DNA of 64,000 nucleotides from Azospirillum fermentarium (GCF_025961205.1 NZ_JAOQNH010000003.1:1-64000), one strand, 5' to 3'; counted from the first letter of the stretch, positions 51,321-61,622 are shown. Numbers and translations: made by a program. The notes: a model not told the origin generated them from the letters alone.

Positions 51321-52463
51321 ATGAAGACGCTTGCGAAGACCCTGGCCTTTTGCGCCGCCACCCTGCTGCCGCTGATGGCGCAGGCGGCGGACCCGATCCG
51401 CATCGGCTCGGTGCTGTCGGTGACCGGCCCCGCCGCCTTCCTCGGCGACCCGGAAGCCAAGACGCTGGAACTCTACGTCGCCGAGATCAACAGGCAGGGC
51501 GGCCTGCTGGGCCGCGAACTGAAGCTGATCCAGTACGACGACGGCGGCGACGCCAGCAAGGCCAACGGCTTCGCCAAGCGCCTGATCGACGACGACAAGG
51601 TGGATGTCATCATCGGCGGCACCACCAGCGGCTCCACCATGTCCATGGTGCCGCTGGTGGAAAAGGCCGGCATCCCCTTCGTCTCGCTGGCCGGTGCGGT
51701 GGTCATCATCGAGCCGGTGAAGAAGTGGGTGTTCAAGACCCCGCACACCGACCGCATGGCGGCGGAAAAGGTCTTCGTCGATATGCAGAAGCGCGGCTTC
51801 ACCAAGGTGGCGCTGCTGTCGGAGACCAGCGGCTTCGGCCAGTCGGGCAAGAAGGAATCCGAAGCGGTCGCCGCCAAGTACGGCATCACCCTGGTGGCGA
51901 ACGAGACCTATGGTCCCAAGGACACCGACATGGGGCCGCAGCTGACCAAGATCAAAAACACCCCCGGCGTGCAGGCGGTGTTCGTCTTCGGTCTGGGCCA
52001 GGGTCCGGCCATCGTCACCAAGAACTACCGCCAGCTTGGCATCAGCCTGCCGCTGTACCAGTCGCACGGCGTGGCCTCGGACGAGTTCCTGAAGCTCGCC
52101 GGCCCGGCGGCGGAGGGTGTGCGCCTGCCGTCCCCGGCCCAGATCATCGGCGACAAGCTGCCCGACAGCGACCCGCAGAAGCCGGTGGTGAACGCCTACA
52201 ACGCCGCCTATAAGGCGAAGTTCAATGACACGGCCTCGACCTTTGGTGGGTATGCCTATGACGGGCTGATGCTGACGGTGAAGGCGGCCACCGCCGCCGG
52301 CAGCGTGGAGCCGGCCAAGCTGCGCGACGCGCTGGAAGCCACCAAGGGCCACGTGGGTGTCAGCGGCACCTTTACCATGTCGCCCACCGACCATATGGGC
52401 CTGGATCTGTCGTCGTTCCGCATGCTGGAGGTGAAGAACGGCGACTGGACCATCCTGCCCTGA
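51321..52463 (+). CDS. Branched-chain amino-acid-type ABC substrate-binding protein
   Basis: Periplasmic protein of 380 residues. The signal peptide MKTLAKTLAFCAATLLPLMA is probably cleaved after AQA near residue 23. The Peripla_BP_6 domain starts DPIRIGSVLSVTGPAAFLGDPEAKTLELY and continues DVIIGGTTSGSTMSMVPLVEKAGIP. GGAGAGG precedes the ATG. Binding proteins of this family beside aromatic genes often bind aryl acids rather than leucine, so phenylacetate-like acids are a reasonable guess here. It heads the five-gene importer operon. Confidence 0.9.
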   Translation: MKTLAKTLAFCAATLLPLMAQAADPIRIGSVLSVTGPAAFLGDPEAKTLELYVAEINRQGGLLGRELKLIQYDDGGDASKANGFAKRLIDDDKVDVIIGGTTSGSTMSMVPLVEKAGIPFVSLAGAVVIIEPVKKWVFKTPHTDRMAAEKVFVDMQKRGFTKVALLSETSGFGQSGKKESEAVAAKYGITLVANETYGPKDTDMGPQLTKIKNTPGVQAVFVFGLGQGPAIVTKNYRQLGISLPLYQSHGVASDEFLKLAGPAAEGVRLPSPAQIIGDKLPDSDPQKPVVNAYNAAYKAKFNDTASTFGGYAYDGLMLTVKAATAAGSVEPAKLRDALEATKGHVGVSGTFTMSPTDHMGLDLSSFRMLEVKNGDWTILP

Positions 52464-52502
52464 TCCCCCTCTTGTCCTGAACCATAACGCGGGAGACGGG
52501 CG

Positions 52503-53378
52503 ATGCTGGCCGAGTTCTTTCAGTATCTTTTTTCCGGCTTCACGGTCGGGGCCACCTATGCCATGGCGGCGTTGGGCTTCACGCTGATCTACAACGCCAG
52601 CAACGTCATCAACTTCGCCCAGGGTGAATTCATCATGCTGGGCGGCATGCTGGCGGTGCTGTTCACCCAGGCGGGATTGCCGCTGCCGGTGGCGGTGCTG
52701 CTGGCGGTGGCGGTGCCCACCCTGGTGGGGGTGGTGATGGAAAAGACGGTGATCGGCCCGGTCAAGGGTGCGGACACCGTGAACATCATCATCATCACCA
52801 TCGGCGCCTCGCTCGTCATCCGCGGTCTGGTGCAGGTGACGCTGGGCAAGAACACCCGCGCCCTGCCGGCCTTTTCCGGCGATGCCCCCATCACGCTGCT
52901 GGGGGCGGTGCTGCCGTCGCAAAGCCTGTGGGTGACCGGGGGCACGGCGGTGGTGGTGCTGGGCCTGTGGTACTATTTCAGCCGCACCATGGGCGGCAAG
53001 GCGATGCTGGCCACCGCCATCAACCGCACCGCCGCCCAACTGGTCGGCATCAACACCGGCTGGGTGCTGACGCTGAGCTTCGCCCTGTCGGCGGCCTTGG
53101 GCGCGCTGGGCGGGGTGCTGGTCACGCCCATCACCATGACCTCCTACGACGCCGGCGTCATGCTGGGGCTGAAGGGCTTCGTCGCCGCGGTGGTGGGGGG
53201 CTTGGGCAACGGCATGGGCGCGCTCGTCGGCGGCTTGCTGGTGGGGGTGCTGGAGGCCATGGGGGCCGGCTACCTGTCGTCCGCCTACAAGGACGCGGTG
53301 CCGTTCGTGCTGATCCTCCTGATCCTGTTCTTCATGCCGCGCGGGCTGTTCAGCGCGAAGACCACGGAAAGAGTGTAA
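52503..53378 (+). CDS. livH: ABC transporter permease, LivH type
   Basis: Inner-membrane protein of 291 residues with about eight helices. Family markers are GATYAMAALGFTLIYNASNVINFAQGEF and the cytoplasmic coupling segment GGLGNGMGALVGGLLVGVLEAMG. The end LILLILFFMPRGLF is typical. It would form the channel with the LivM-type protein encoded three bases downstream. Confidence 0.92.
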   Translation: MLAEFFQYLFSGFTVGATYAMAALGFTLIYNASNVINFAQGEFIMLGGMLAVLFTQAGLPLPVAVLLAVAVPTLVGVVMEKTVIGPVKGADTVNIIIITIGASLVIRGLVQVTLGKNTRALPAFSGDAPITLLGAVLPSQSLWVTGGTAVVVLGLWYYFSRTMGGKAMLATAINRTAAQLVGINTGWVLTLSFALSAALGALGGVLVTPITMTSYDAGVMLGLKGFVAAVVGGLGNGMGALVGGLLVGVLEAMGAGYLSSAYKDAVPFVLILLILFFMPRGLFSAKTTERV

Positions 53379-53380
53379 CC

Positions 53381-54328
53381 ATGCGCGATCCCCGACATGT
53401 GGACCCAAGGCATTGGGGCCTCGCCGCCCTGGCCGCGGTTCTGGCGGTGCTGCCGTTCGTGCTGCCCAACAGCTTCTATCTGGATCTGACGATCCGCATG
53501 GCGATCAACGCCATCATCGTGCTGGGTCTGAACCTGCTGATCGGCTTTGCCGGGCAGATCAGCTTCGGCCACGCCGGGTTCATCGGCATCGGCGCCTATG
53601 CGTCCGCGGTGCTGCCCACCCATTACGGGGTGCCTCCCATGCTGGCGCTGGGGGCCGGGGCGCTGGCCGCGGGCGCGCTGGCGGCGGCGGTCTCCTATCC
53701 CATCTTCAAGCTGAAGGGCCATTACCTGGCCATGGCGACGCTGGGGCTGGGCATCATCCTGACCATCGCCTTCCGCAACGAGGCCGCCCTGACCGGCGGG
53801 CCGGACGGCATGCCGGTGCCGACGCTGGAGATTTTCTCCGTCGCGCTCAGCAGCGACCGGCAGTGGTACTGGGTGGTGGCGGCGATGCTGGTGTTCAGCG
53901 TCTGGGCCTCCCTCAACCTCATCGATTCCCCCTTCGGCCGGGCGCTGCGCGCGCTGCACGGGTCGGAGGTGGCGTCCAAGGTCGTGGGCGTGGACATCGC
54001 CCGCTACAAGATGGCCGTCTTCGTCATGTCCGCCGTGTTCGCCAGCATCATGGGCAGCGTGAGCGCCCATTACGTCGGCTTCGTCACCCCCAGCGTGTCG
54101 GAATTCTTCCACTCCATCGAACTGGTGACCATGGTGGTGGTGGGCGGCATGGCGTCGGTGTTCGGGTCGCTGGTGGGGGCGGTGCTGCTGACCGCGTTGC
54201 CGCAGCTTCTGGCGACCTTCGAAGGGTGGGAGACGGTGGCCTTCGGCGGCATCCTCATCCTGTTCATGATCGTGTTGCCGCGCGGGCTGGTGCCGACGCT
54301 GGCCGCCCGTCTGGGAAAGGGGGGGTGA
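53381..54328 (+). CDS. livM: ABC transporter permease, LivM type
   Basis: Inner-membrane protein of 315 residues. Markers are LNLLIGFAGQISFGHAGFIGIGAYASA, LKGHYLAMATLGLGIIL and ALHGSEVASKVVGVDIARYKMAVFVMSA, then GGMASVFGSLVGA. The ATG at 53381 is three bases after the livH stop and four bases before livG at the other end, so the genes are tightly linked. Confidence 0.92.
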   Translation: MRDPRHVDPRHWGLAALAAVLAVLPFVLPNSFYLDLTIRMAINAIIVLGLNLLIGFAGQISFGHAGFIGIGAYASAVLPTHYGVPPMLALGAGALAAGALAAAVSYPIFKLKGHYLAMATLGLGIILTIAFRNEAALTGGPDGMPVPTLEIFSVALSSDRQWYWVVAAMLVFSVWASLNLIDSPFGRALRALHGSEVASKVVGVDIARYKMAVFVMSAVFASIMGSVSAHYVGFVTPSVSEFFHSIELVTMVVVGGMASVFGSLVGAVLLTALPQLLATFEGWETVAFGGILILFMIVLPRGLVPTLAARLGKGG

Positions 54329-54332
54329 TCCC

Positions 54333-55094
54333 ATGGCCCTGCTCGACATCCACGACCTGTCCATCGAATTCGGCGGCGTCAAGGCGCTCCAGCACGTCAG
54401 CTTTTCCATCGACGCCGGCATCGTCTATTCGGTGATCGGCCCCAACGGGGCGGGCAAGACCACCCTGTTCAACCTGATCACCGGCGTCTATACGCCGACG
54501 GGGGGCGAGATCCGGCTGGACGGGGCCGCCGTCCATGGGCGCCCGCCCAACGAGCTGGCCCGCCGCGGCATGGCCCGCACCTTCCAGAACCTGCAGATCT
54601 GCCTGAACATGACGGCGCTGGAAAACGTCATGGTCGGCGCGCACCTGCGGCTCGACCGGAACCTCGTCAAGGCCGCCCTGCGCTGGCCGTCCATCCGCCG
54701 CCGCGACGGCGAACTGCGGGACGAGGCGGCGGACCTGATGCGCTTCGTCGGGCTGGAGAGCTACACCCGCGCGCGCGCCGATTCCATGCCCTATGGCGCG
54801 TTGAAGCGGCTGGAGATCGCGCGGGCGCTGGCGATGAAGCCGCGCATCCTGTTCCTGGACGAACCCGCCGCCGGGCTGAACCCCACGGAAACGCTGGAGA
54901 TCGACGCGCTGATCCGCCGGGTCGCCGCCACCGGCGTCACGGTGGTTCTGGTGGAGCATGACATGAAGATGGTCATGAACCTGTCCGACCGCATCCTCGT
55001 CCTCGACTATGGCCGCAAGCTGGCCGAGGGCACCGCCGCCGAGGTGCGCCAGGACGCCAACGTCATCGCCGCCTACCTCGGTGCCCACGCATGA
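54333..55094 (+). CDS. livG: ABC transporter ATP-binding protein, LivG type
   Basis: ATPase of 253 residues. Walker A is GPNGAGKTTLFNLITG, the LivG-specific segment is RTFQNLQICLNMTALENVMVGAH, and Walker B is ILFLDEPAAGLNPTET. The signature position reads MPYGALKRLEIARALAM, so the usual LSGGQ is degenerate as YGALK, which is common in LivG. It overlaps the next gene by four bases. Confidence 0.93.
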   Translation: MALLDIHDLSIEFGGVKALQHVSFSIDAGIVYSVIGPNGAGKTTLFNLITGVYTPTGGEIRLDGAAVHGRPPNELARRGMARTFQNLQICLNMTALENVMVGAHLRLDRNLVKAALRWPSIRRRDGELRDEAADLMRFVGLESYTRARADSMPYGALKRLEIARALAMKPRILFLDEPAAGLNPTETLEIDALIRRVAATGVTVVLVEHDMKMVMNLSDRILVLDYGRKLAEGTAAEVRQDANVIAAYLGAHA

Positions 55095-56410
55095 GCCTCA
55101 TCGAAAAGCCGGAGGCCGCACCCATGCTCGCCCTCACCGCCATCACCGACGAACACCGCAACCTGTGGCGCCTGACCGTCACGCTGGAGGCGGTGGCCGA
55201 CGACATCGCCGCCGGGGCCGCCGTGGACCCGGCCTTCTTCGCCGCCGCCTTCGATTACATCGACCAGTTCATGGACGGCTGCCACCATGCCAAGGAGGAC
55301 GGCCACCTGTTCCCCGCCGTCCGCCGCCGCACCCAGGATGCCGACGCCGCCATCGACCGGCTGCAGGCCGAACACCGCAACGGGCCCGCGGTGCTGGCCG
55401 CCCTGCGCCCCCGCTTCGCCGGGCCGCACCCGGACGGGGAGGCGCTGGCGGCCCTGCGCACCTACACCCAGACCCTGCGCGCCCACATCGCCACCGAGGA
55501 AAAGGAGGTGATGCCCATCGCCCGCGCCGCCTTGACCGCGGAGGATTGGGCGGAGATCGACCACGCCTTTTCCGACCACCACGACCCGGTGTTCGGCACC
55601 GCGGCCCGCGAGGAATTCCGCGACCTTTACCACCGCATCGCCAGTCTGGCCCCGGATTCCGTGGGGCTGGGCACCGCGGGCGTGCCGGCGGCGGACACCC
55701 ACGACGTGCTGCTGCGCATCACCGGCCTGGAAAGCAGCTATGGCCGCATCAAGGCGCTGAAGGGCATCGACCTGGAGGTCCGCCGCGGCGAACTGGTTGC
55801 GCTGGTCGGCGCCAACGGGGCGGGGAAGACCACCTTCCTGCGCGCGCTGTCGGGCGTGCAGCCCATCGGCGCCGGGCGCATCACCTTCGATGGGGAGGAT
55901 ATCAGCCGCCTGCGCGCCGACCTGCGGGTCCGCCGCGGCATCTGCCAGTCGCCGGAAGGGCGGCAGGTGTTCGGCACGCTCAGCATCGAGGACAATTTGC
56001 GCCTCGGCGCCTTCACCCGCAGCCCCGCCGACGCCGAACCCGACCTGCGCCGCGTCTACGCCATGTTCCCGGTGCTGGAGGAAAAGCGCCGCCTGCCCGC
56101 CGGCACCCTGTCGGGCGGGCAGCAGCAGATGCTGGCCATCGGGCGCGCGCTGATGGGGCGGCCCAAGCTGCTGCTGCTGGACGAACCGTCCATGGGGCTG
56201 GCGCCGCTCTTGGTACAGGAGGTGTTCAACGTCATCCGCCGCCTGAAGGACGAGGGGATGACCATCCTGCTGGTGGAGCAGAACGCCTTTGCCGCCTTGG
56301 CAATCGCCGACCGGGGGTACGTGCTGGAAACCGGGGCGGTGACGCTGACCGGCAGCGGGCAGGATCTCATCGGCAATGAACAGGTGCGCTCGGCGTATCT
56401 GGGCATGTGA
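55091..56410 (+). CDS. livF: Fusion protein: N-terminal hemerythrin domain plus LivF-type ABC ATPase
   Basis: A 439-residue protein, about 200 residues longer than ordinary LivF. Residues 15-185 form a helical HHE/hemerythrin-type domain with the diiron ligand pattern His22, His65xxxGlu69, His95, His132xxxGlu136, and a further His pair at 163-164. A short linker (188-203) leads to a complete LivF ATPase: Walker A GANGAGKTT from residue 240, SPEGRQVFGTLSIEDNLRLGAF, signature TLSGGQQQMLAIGRALM and Walker B LLLLDEPSMGLAPL. The frame is continuous with no internal start needed. Hemerythrin domains bind O2, NO or iron, so transport may respond to oxygen or redox. That role is inference; the fusion is seen directly. 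Confidence 0.9.
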   Translation: MSLIEKPEAAPMLALTAITDEHRNLWRLTVTLEAVADDIAAGAAVDPAFFAAAFDYIDQFMDGCHHAKEDGHLFPAVRRRTQDADAAIDRLQAEHRNGPAVLAALRPRFAGPHPDGEALAALRTYTQTLRAHIATEEKEVMPIARAALTAEDWAEIDHAFSDHHDPVFGTAAREEFRDLYHRIASLAPDSVGLGTAGVPAADTHDVLLRITGLESSYGRIKALKGIDLEVRRGELVALVGANGAGKTTFLRALSGVQPIGAGRITFDGEDISRLRADLRVRRGICQSPEGRQVFGTLSIEDNLRLGAFTRSPADAEPDLRRVYAMFPVLEEKRRLPAGTLSGGQQQMLAIGRALMGRPKLLLLDEPSMGLAPLLVQEVFNVIRRLKDEGMTILLVEQNAFAALAIADRGYVLETGAVTLTGSGQDLIGNEQVRSAYLGM

Positions 56411-56416
56411 CGTGGT

Positions 56417-56468
56417 GTCGAGGGGCACCGCCCCTCGACGCTCCCCGGCAGGGGCCGGCGGCCCCTGC
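56417..56468 (+). terminator. Two successive perfect stem-loops after the importer operon
   Basis: GTCGAGGGGC/GCCCCTCGAC (56417-56426 and 56430-56439, loop ACC) is followed by GCAGGGGCC/GGCCCCTGC (56448-56456 and 56460-56468, loop GGC). They may end the liv transcript or protect its 3' end. The paired layout looks like a dispersed intergenic palindrome. Confidence 0.65.
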
Positions 56469-56490
56469 ACCCCATTGATGGGATGCTTGA

Positions 56491-57276
56491 ATGTTTGAGA
56501 CGCTTGAAATTGCCATCGACAATGGCACGGCCACCGTCTGGATGAACCGGCCGGAGGTGCACAACGCCTTCAATGCGCAGGTGATTGCCGATCTTCATGC
56601 GGCGTGCACGGCGCTGGACGCCGACGAGGCCGTGCGGGTGGTGGTGCTGGCGGGGCGGGGCAAGAGCTTTTCCGCCGGGGCCGACCTCAACTGGATGAAA
56701 CAGGCCGGCGAGGCGGGGGAGGATGAGAACCGCGCCGACGCCCGCCGCATGGCGCTGATGCTGCGCGCGCTGGCCGAGTTGTCCAAGCCCACCATCGCGC
56801 GGGTCCATGGTGCGGCGCTGGGGGGCGGCATGGGGCTGGCGGCGGCGTGCGACATCTGCATCGCCAGCCAGCAGGCGGTGTTCGCCACGTCGGAGGTGCT
56901 GTTCGGCATCATCCCGTCGGCCATCAGCCCCTATGTCCTGCGCGCCATCGGCGAACGGCAGGCCGGGCGCTATTTCCTCACCGCCGAACGGCTGGGCGCC
57001 GAGCGCGCCGTCCAGCTTGGCCTGGCGCACGAGGCGGTGCCGGCGGACGAGCTGGACAATGTGATTGCCGCCATCATCCAGGCGCTGAAGCGCGGCGGCC
57101 CGCGGGCGCAGACGGCGGCCAAGGCGCTGATCCGCGGCGTCGGCACCCGCGCCGTGCCCGAGGCGGTGGTGGACGACACCGCCCGCCGCATCGCCGCACT
57201 CCGCGTCACGCCGGAGGCGAAGGAGGGGCTGGGCGCCTTCCTCGCCAAGCGTCCGGCGGCGTGGAACGTGGGCTGA
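56491..57276 (+). CDS. Enoyl-CoA hydratase (LiuC-like; possible PaaF)
   Basis: Crotonase-fold protein of 261 residues. The segment [30 protein letters not shown] is characteristic of methylglutaconyl-CoA hydratases (LiuC). [20 protein letters not shown] and [21 protein letters not shown] supply the oxyanion hole and catalytic region. By sequence it is LiuC-like, a leucine-pathway enzyme. By position it could provide the 2,3-dehydroadipyl-CoA hydratase step (PaaF), which is otherwise missing from the cluster. It follows the double hairpin, so it may have its own promoter. Confidence 0.85.
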   Translation: MFETLEIAIDNGTATVWMNRPEVHNAFNAQVIADLHAACTALDADEAVRVVVLAGRGKSFSAGADLNWMKQAGEAGEDENRADARRMALMLRALAELSKPTIARVHGAALGGGMGLAAACDICIASQQAVFATSEVLFGIIPSAISPYVLRAIGERQAGRYFLTAERLGAERAVQLGLAHEAVPADELDNVIAAIIQALKRGGPRAQTAAKALIRGVGTRAVPEAVVDDTARRIAALRVTPEAKEGLGAFLAKRPAAWNVG

Positions 57277-57427
57277 GCGCGCCCGACGGAACTCCTGTCA
57301 CGTCCCCCGCTTCCGTCTCACTCCCGTGGGCGGCTGGCGGAACCTGGGCCGGGTGCCGTTGGGTGCCCGGCCCCCTTTTCCCCCGGTGGGGATCGTGCAA
57401 CCGCTTGAAACCACGAGGGGATGCCCC

Positions 57428-58807
57428 ATGACGGACGCTGCCGGTTCGGTGATTTCCCAGGTTGCCGGCGAGGCCGGACGCCTCGGCCTCCACGTCGCCG
57501 ACATCGTGGGCCACGTGGGCGACGTCAGCACGGTGCTGAACGAGCAGGCCCATGCCTTCGCCGCCCTCCAGCAGATGGCGGGGGAGGTGTCGCACTCCAA
57601 CACCCGCATCAGCCAGGCGATCTCCATGGCCCGCGGCGCCGGCCAGCGGGCGCAGCAGACCACCGCATCGTCCCAGACGCGGCTGGAGCAGGCGCTGCAA
57701 ACCATCCGCACCCTGCTTCAGGCCGTGGACCTGATCGCCAGCGAGGCCACGGGGCTGGACGAGACCTTGCAGCGCATCTCCCGCGTGGCGGGCACCATCG
57801 CCACCATCTCCAAGCAGACCAACCTGCTGGCGCTCAACGCCACCATCGAGGCGGCCCGTGCCGGCGATGCGGGCAAGGGATTCGCCGTGGTGGCGAGCGA
57901 GGTGAAGACCCTGGCCCGCCAGACCAGCGACGCCACCGACGACATCAGCGCCACCGTGCGCACCCTGTCGGGCAAGCTGACCACGCTCGCCACCCACGCG
58001 GGCGAGAGCCGCCGTCTGGCGGCGGAAGCGCGCGATGCCACCGACATGATCGGCACCACCGCCGGGGATGTCACCGCCGCGCTGGGCGACATCGACGCCG
58101 GGGCCGGGGAAATCGCCGCCGCCGCCCTGCAGATCGAAAGCCGCATCGGCGATTTCGTCGGGCGCGTGCTGTCGCTGTCGGGCACGGTGGAACGGTCCAA
58201 CGCCAGCATGGCCGAAATCTCCCGCCGCTCCGACACGCTCCTGGAAATGTCGGAAACCCTGATCGGGCTGACCGCCGACACGGGCGTGGAGGGGCCGGAC
58301 ACGCCCTTCGTCCGGCTGGCCGTGGAGACCGCCCGCACCCTGTCCGATGGGCTGGAACAGGCGGTGCGCCATGGGGACATCACCCTGGCCGACCTGTTCG
58401 ACACGCCCTATGCGGCGGTGCCGGGCTCCGATCCCACCCAATACACGGCACCCGTCACCCCGCTTCTGGATGCCGAGCGGCCCATGGCCGACCGCGTGGC
58501 CGGCAGTGACGGGCGGATCATGGCGGTGGGATTCTTCGACCGCGATGGCTATCTGGCGGCGGGCGACCGCAGCCTGTACCAGCCCCAGCGGCCCGGCGAC
58601 CCGGCGTGGAACGCCGCCAATTCCCGCATCCGCCGCATCTTCAAGGACCGCACGGCGGCACGGGCCTGCCACAATCAGGCGCCGTTCCTGGTGCAGACCT
58701 ACCGCCGCGATCTGGGCGGACGGTTCCAGTTGATGAAGGACGCCTCCGCCCCCATCACCGTGGCGGGACGCCACTGGGGGGCGGTGCGCATCATCTACAC
58801 CGCCTGA
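57428..58807 (+). CDS. Cytoplasmic methyl-accepting chemotaxis protein
   Basis: Chemoreceptor of 459 residues with no membrane segment or HAMP domain. The signalling hairpin is in the N-terminal half ([20 protein letters not shown] near residue 140). The C-terminal 140 residues hold a sensor-like domain ending [21 protein letters not shown]...[19 protein letters not shown], a form I associate with alphaproteobacterial soluble receptors. The ATG at 57428 follows GAGGGG. It lies between the phenylacetate and phenylpropanoid clusters, so sensing of metabolic state or aromatic breakdown is plausible but unproven. Confidence 0.85.
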   Translation: MTDAAGSVISQVAGEAGRLGLHVADIVGHVGDVSTVLNEQAHAFAALQQMAGEVSHSNTRISQAISMARGAGQRAQQTTASSQTRLEQALQTIRTLLQAVDLIASEATGLDETLQRISRVAGTIATISKQTNLLALNATIEAARAGDAGKGFAVVASEVKTLARQTSDATDDISATVRTLSGKLTTLATHAGESRRLAAEARDATDMIGTTAGDVTAALGDIDAGAGEIAAAALQIESRIGDFVGRVLSLSGTVERSNASMAEISRRSDTLLEMSETLIGLTADTGVEGPDTPFVRLAVETARTLSDGLEQAVRHGDITLADLFDTPYAAVPGSDPTQYTAPVTPLLDAERPMADRVAGSDGRIMAVGFFDRDGYLAAGDRSLYQPQRPGDPAWNAANSRIRRIFKDRTAARACHNQAPFLVQTYRRDLGGRFQLMKDASAPITVAGRHWGAVRIIYTA

Positions 58808-58819
58808 GGCCCCGGCGGG

Positions 58820-59848
58820 TCACGCCGCCGGTTCGTGTGCCTTGGTCCTGCTGAGCAGGTCGAGCGCCACATCGACGATCATGTCCTCCTGCCCGCCGAC
58901 CATCTTGCGCCGGCCCAGCTCCACCAGAATGGTGCGGGTGTCGATGCCGTAGGTCTTCGCCGCCCGCTCCGCATGGCGCAGGAAGCTGGAATAGACCCCG
59001 GCGTACCCCAGCGACAGGCTCTCGCGGTCCACGCGGACCGGGCGGTCCTGCAGCGGGCGCACCAGATCGTCCGCCGCGTCCATCAGCGCGAACAGGTCGC
59101 AGCCGTGGTCCAGCCCCATGCGGTCGAGCACGGCGATCAGCGCTTCCAGGGGCGCGTTGCCGGCCCCGGCCCCCATGCCGGCCAGCGAGGCATCGACGCG
59201 CACCGCCCCCGCCTCGATCCCCGCCACGGCGTTCGCCACGCCGAGCGTCAGGTTGTGGTGGGTGTGCACGCCGATCTGGGTTTCCGGTTTCAGCGCCCCG
59301 CGGAAGGCGTGGACCCGCTCCGCCACCTGATGGGGCAGCAGGGCACCGGCGGAATCCACCACATAGACGCATTCCGCGCCGTAGGATTCCATCAGCCGAG
59401 CCTGTTCCACCAGGCGGCCCACCGGGATCATGTGCGACATCATCAGGAAACCGATGGTGTCCATGCCCAGCGTGCGCGCGTGTTCGATGTGCTGCTTCGA
59501 CACGTCGGCTTCGGTGCAGTGGGTGGCGACGCGCACGCTGCGCGCCCCGGCGTCATAGGCGGCGGACAATTCCTCCTTGGTGCCGATGCCGGGCAGCAGC
59601 AGCACCGTCACCTTGGCGTGGCCGACGGCGGCGGCGACGGTTTCGATCCAGGTGACGTCGGTGTGGCTGCCGAAGCCGTAGTTGAAGGAGCCGCCGGCCA
59701 GCCCGTCGCCGTGGGTGATCTCGATGGCATCCACCTTGGCCGCGTCCAGCGCCTTGGCGATCGTGACGACCGTGGACAGGTCGTACTGGTGCCGCAGCGC
59801 GTGCATGCCGTCGCGCAAGGTCACGTCCTGAATGTAGAGCTTGCTCAT
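58820..59848 (-). CDS. mhpE: 4-hydroxy-2-oxovalerate aldolase
   Basis: Aldolase of 342 residues that splits 4-hydroxy-2-oxovalerate into pyruvate and acetaldehyde. It is very close to E. coli Mhp[73 protein letters not shown] and [19 protein letters not shown]. It forms a channelling complex with MhpF, whose gene lies 14 bases upstream. GGGAGACGG precedes the ATG. It is the last gene of the mhpC-D-F-E run. Confidence 0.95.
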   Translation of the reverse strand: MSKLYIQDVTLRDGMHALRHQYDLSTVVTIAKALDAAKVDAIEITHGDGLAGGSFNYGFGSHTDVTWIETVAAAVGHAKVTVLLLPGIGTKEELSAAYDAGARSVRVATHCTEADVSKQHIEHARTLGMDTIGFLMMSHMIPVGRLVEQARLMESYGAECVYVVDSAGALLPHQVAERVHAFRGALKPETQIGVHTHHNLTLGVANAVAGIEAGAVRVDASLAGMGAGAGNAPLEALIAVLDRMGLDHGCDLFALMDAADDLVRPLQDRPVRVDRESLSLGYAGVYSSFLRHAERAAKTYGIDTRTILVELGRRKMVGGQEDMIVDVALDLLSRTKAHEPAA

Positions 59849-59862
59849 GGTGCCGTCTCCCC

Positions 59863-60795
59863 TCACGCGGCGCGCGTCCGCTCGACCCAGCGGTCGGCGG
59901 TGGCCATGGCGGCGGAGGTCATGATGTCCAGATTGCCGGCGTAGGCGGGCAGGTAATGGGCGGCCCCCTCCACCTCCAAAAAGATCGACGACTTGATGCC
60001 GGTGAAGTCGCCGTAGCCGGGAATGCGCACCGGATCGTTGTTGCCGAACCGTTCGAACTGGACCTTCTGCTTCAGGCGGTAGCCGGGCACGTAGCTCTGC
60101 ACCTCCTTCACCATGGCCTCCACCGAGGCTTCGATCTCTTCCGGCTCGGCCCCTTGCGACAGCACGAACACGGTGTCGCGCATGATGAGCGGCGGTTCGG
60201 CGGGGTTGAGGATGATGACCGCCTTGCCCCGTTCGGCCCCGCCCACCTGCTCGATGGCGCGGCGGGTGGTCTGGGTGAATTCGTCGATGTTGGCCCGCGT
60301 GCCGGGTCCGGCGGATTTCGACGAGATCGACGCCACGATCTCGGCATAGGGCACGGCCTTCGCCACGCGCTTGACCGCATAGACCATGGGAATGGTGGCC
60401 TGCCCGCCGCAGGTGACCATGTTGACGTTGGGCTGGTCCAGATGGGTGTCGAGATTGACCGGCGGCACGGTGTAGGGGCCGATGGCGGCGGGCGTCAGGT
60501 CGATCACCTGCTTGCCGGCGGCAATGCACGCCGCGCTGTGCGTCTTGTGGGCATAGGCCGAGGTGGCGTCGAACACCACCTGGATGTCGGCCCATTCCGG
60601 CATCGCCATCAGCCCGTCGAGCCCGCCGTGGGTGGTGGCCACCCCCAGGCGGCGGGCGCGGGCCAGACCGTCGGATTCCGGGTCCACCCCCACCATCACC
60701 CCCATCGCGAGGTGCTTGGCCTGCCGCATCACCTTGATCATCAGGTCGGTGCCGATGTTCCCCGACCCGAGGATGGCGATCTTCGCTTTGCTCAT
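59863..60795 (-). CDS. mhpF: Acetaldehyde dehydrogenase (CoA-acylating)
   Basis: Enzyme of 310 residues that converts acetaldehyde, NAD and CoA to acetyl-CoA. Motifs are [15 protein letters not shown] (Rossmann), [32 protein letters not shown] with the catalytic Cys, [21 protein letters not shown] and ILNPAEPP. It pairs with MhpE and receives acetaldehyde through a protein tunnel. The ATG at 60795 is nine bases after AAAGGA; an ATG at 60804 overlaps the mhpD stop and is less well placed. Confidence 0.95.
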   Translation of the reverse strand: MSKAKIAILGSGNIGTDLMIKVMRQAKHLAMGVMVGVDPESDGLARARRLGVATTHGGLDGLMAMPEWADIQVVFDATSAYAHKTHSAACIAAGKQVIDLTPAAIGPYTVPPVNLDTHLDQPNVNMVTCGGQATIPMVYAVKRVAKAVPYAEIVASISSKSAGPGTRANIDEFTQTTRRAIEQVGGAERGKAVIILNPAEPPLIMRDTVFVLSQGAEPEEIEASVEAMVKEVQSYVPGYRLKQKVQFERFGNNDPVRIPGYGDFTGIKSSIFLEVEGAAHYLPAYAGNLDIMTSAAMATADRWVERTRAA

Positions 60796-60800
60796 GCTCG

Positions 60801-61616
60801 TCATTCCTTTGCAAAGGCGGCGCGGACGGAGCCGAGGCCCTGGATGCGCGCTTCCACCACCGATCCCCAGGTGACGGGAACCATCGGTCCCAGCGCGCCG
60901 GACAGCACGGTGTCGCCGGCCTTCAGCGGGCGCCCGGCCCGCACCATCACCCGCGCCAGCCACAGGACCGCGTTCAGCGGGTGGCCCAGACAGGCGGCGC
61001 CGGTGCCGCTGGACACCACGGTCCCGCCGCTGTCCATCTCCATGGCGCAGCCGTACAGGTCCAGCCCGTCCAGGCGCCGCGGCGGCCCCCCCAGCACGTA
61101 GAGACCGGACGAGGCGTTGTCGGCCACCGTGTCGGTGATGGTGATCTTCCAATCGCGGATGCGGCTGTCCACCACCTCGATCGCCGGCAGGGCGAACTCC
61201 ACGGCGCGGATCACGTCGGCGAGGGTGATATGCTCCGACGTCAGGTCGCGGCCCAGGACGAAGGCCACCTCGGCCTCCGCCTTCGGCTGGATCAGGCGGC
61301 GGCGGGGGATGGCTTCCCCGTCCGGCACCGCCATGTCGGTGAACAGCATGCCGTAATCGGGCTGATCGACGCCCAACTGCGTCTGCACCGCCAGACTGGT
61401 CAGGCCGATCTTGCGGCCCGCCGGAACGCGGCCCTGGTCCAGCCAGCGCCGGGTGTTGATCTCCTGCACCGCATAGGCGGCGTCCACATCGCCCGGCGCC
61501 AGCAGCCCGGCCAGCGGGCCGCACGGCGTGCCGCTGCCGTGGGCGGCCCACAGCCGGTCCGCCGCGTCCTGCACGGCCGCCGTTTCAAGGGCGGTGGTTT
61601 CAAGGGTTGCCGTCAT
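60801..61616 (-). CDS. mhpD: 2-oxopent-4-enoate hydratase
   Basis: Metal-dependent hydratase of 271 residues that adds water to 2-hydroxypenta-2,4-dienoate to give 4-hydroxy-2-oxovalerate. It matches Mhp[70 protein letters not shown] and [18 protein letters not shown]. The first 18 residues are variable. It ends five bases before the mhpF start and begins six bases after the mhpC stop. Confidence 0.93.
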   Translation of the reverse strand: MTATLETTALETAAVQDAADRLWAAHGSGTPCGPLAGLLAPGDVDAAYAVQEINTRRWLDQGRVPAGRKIGLTSLAVQTQLGVDQPDYGMLFTDMAVPDGEAIPRRRLIQPKAEAEVAFVLGRDLTSEHITLADVIRAVEFALPAIEVVDSRIRDWKITITDTVADNASSGLYVLGGPPRRLDGLDLYGCAMEMDSGGTVVSSGTGAACLGHPLNAVLWLARVMVRAGRPLKAGDTVLSGALGPMVPVTWGSVVEARIQGLGSVRAAFAKE

Positions 61617-61622
61617 GGTGGC

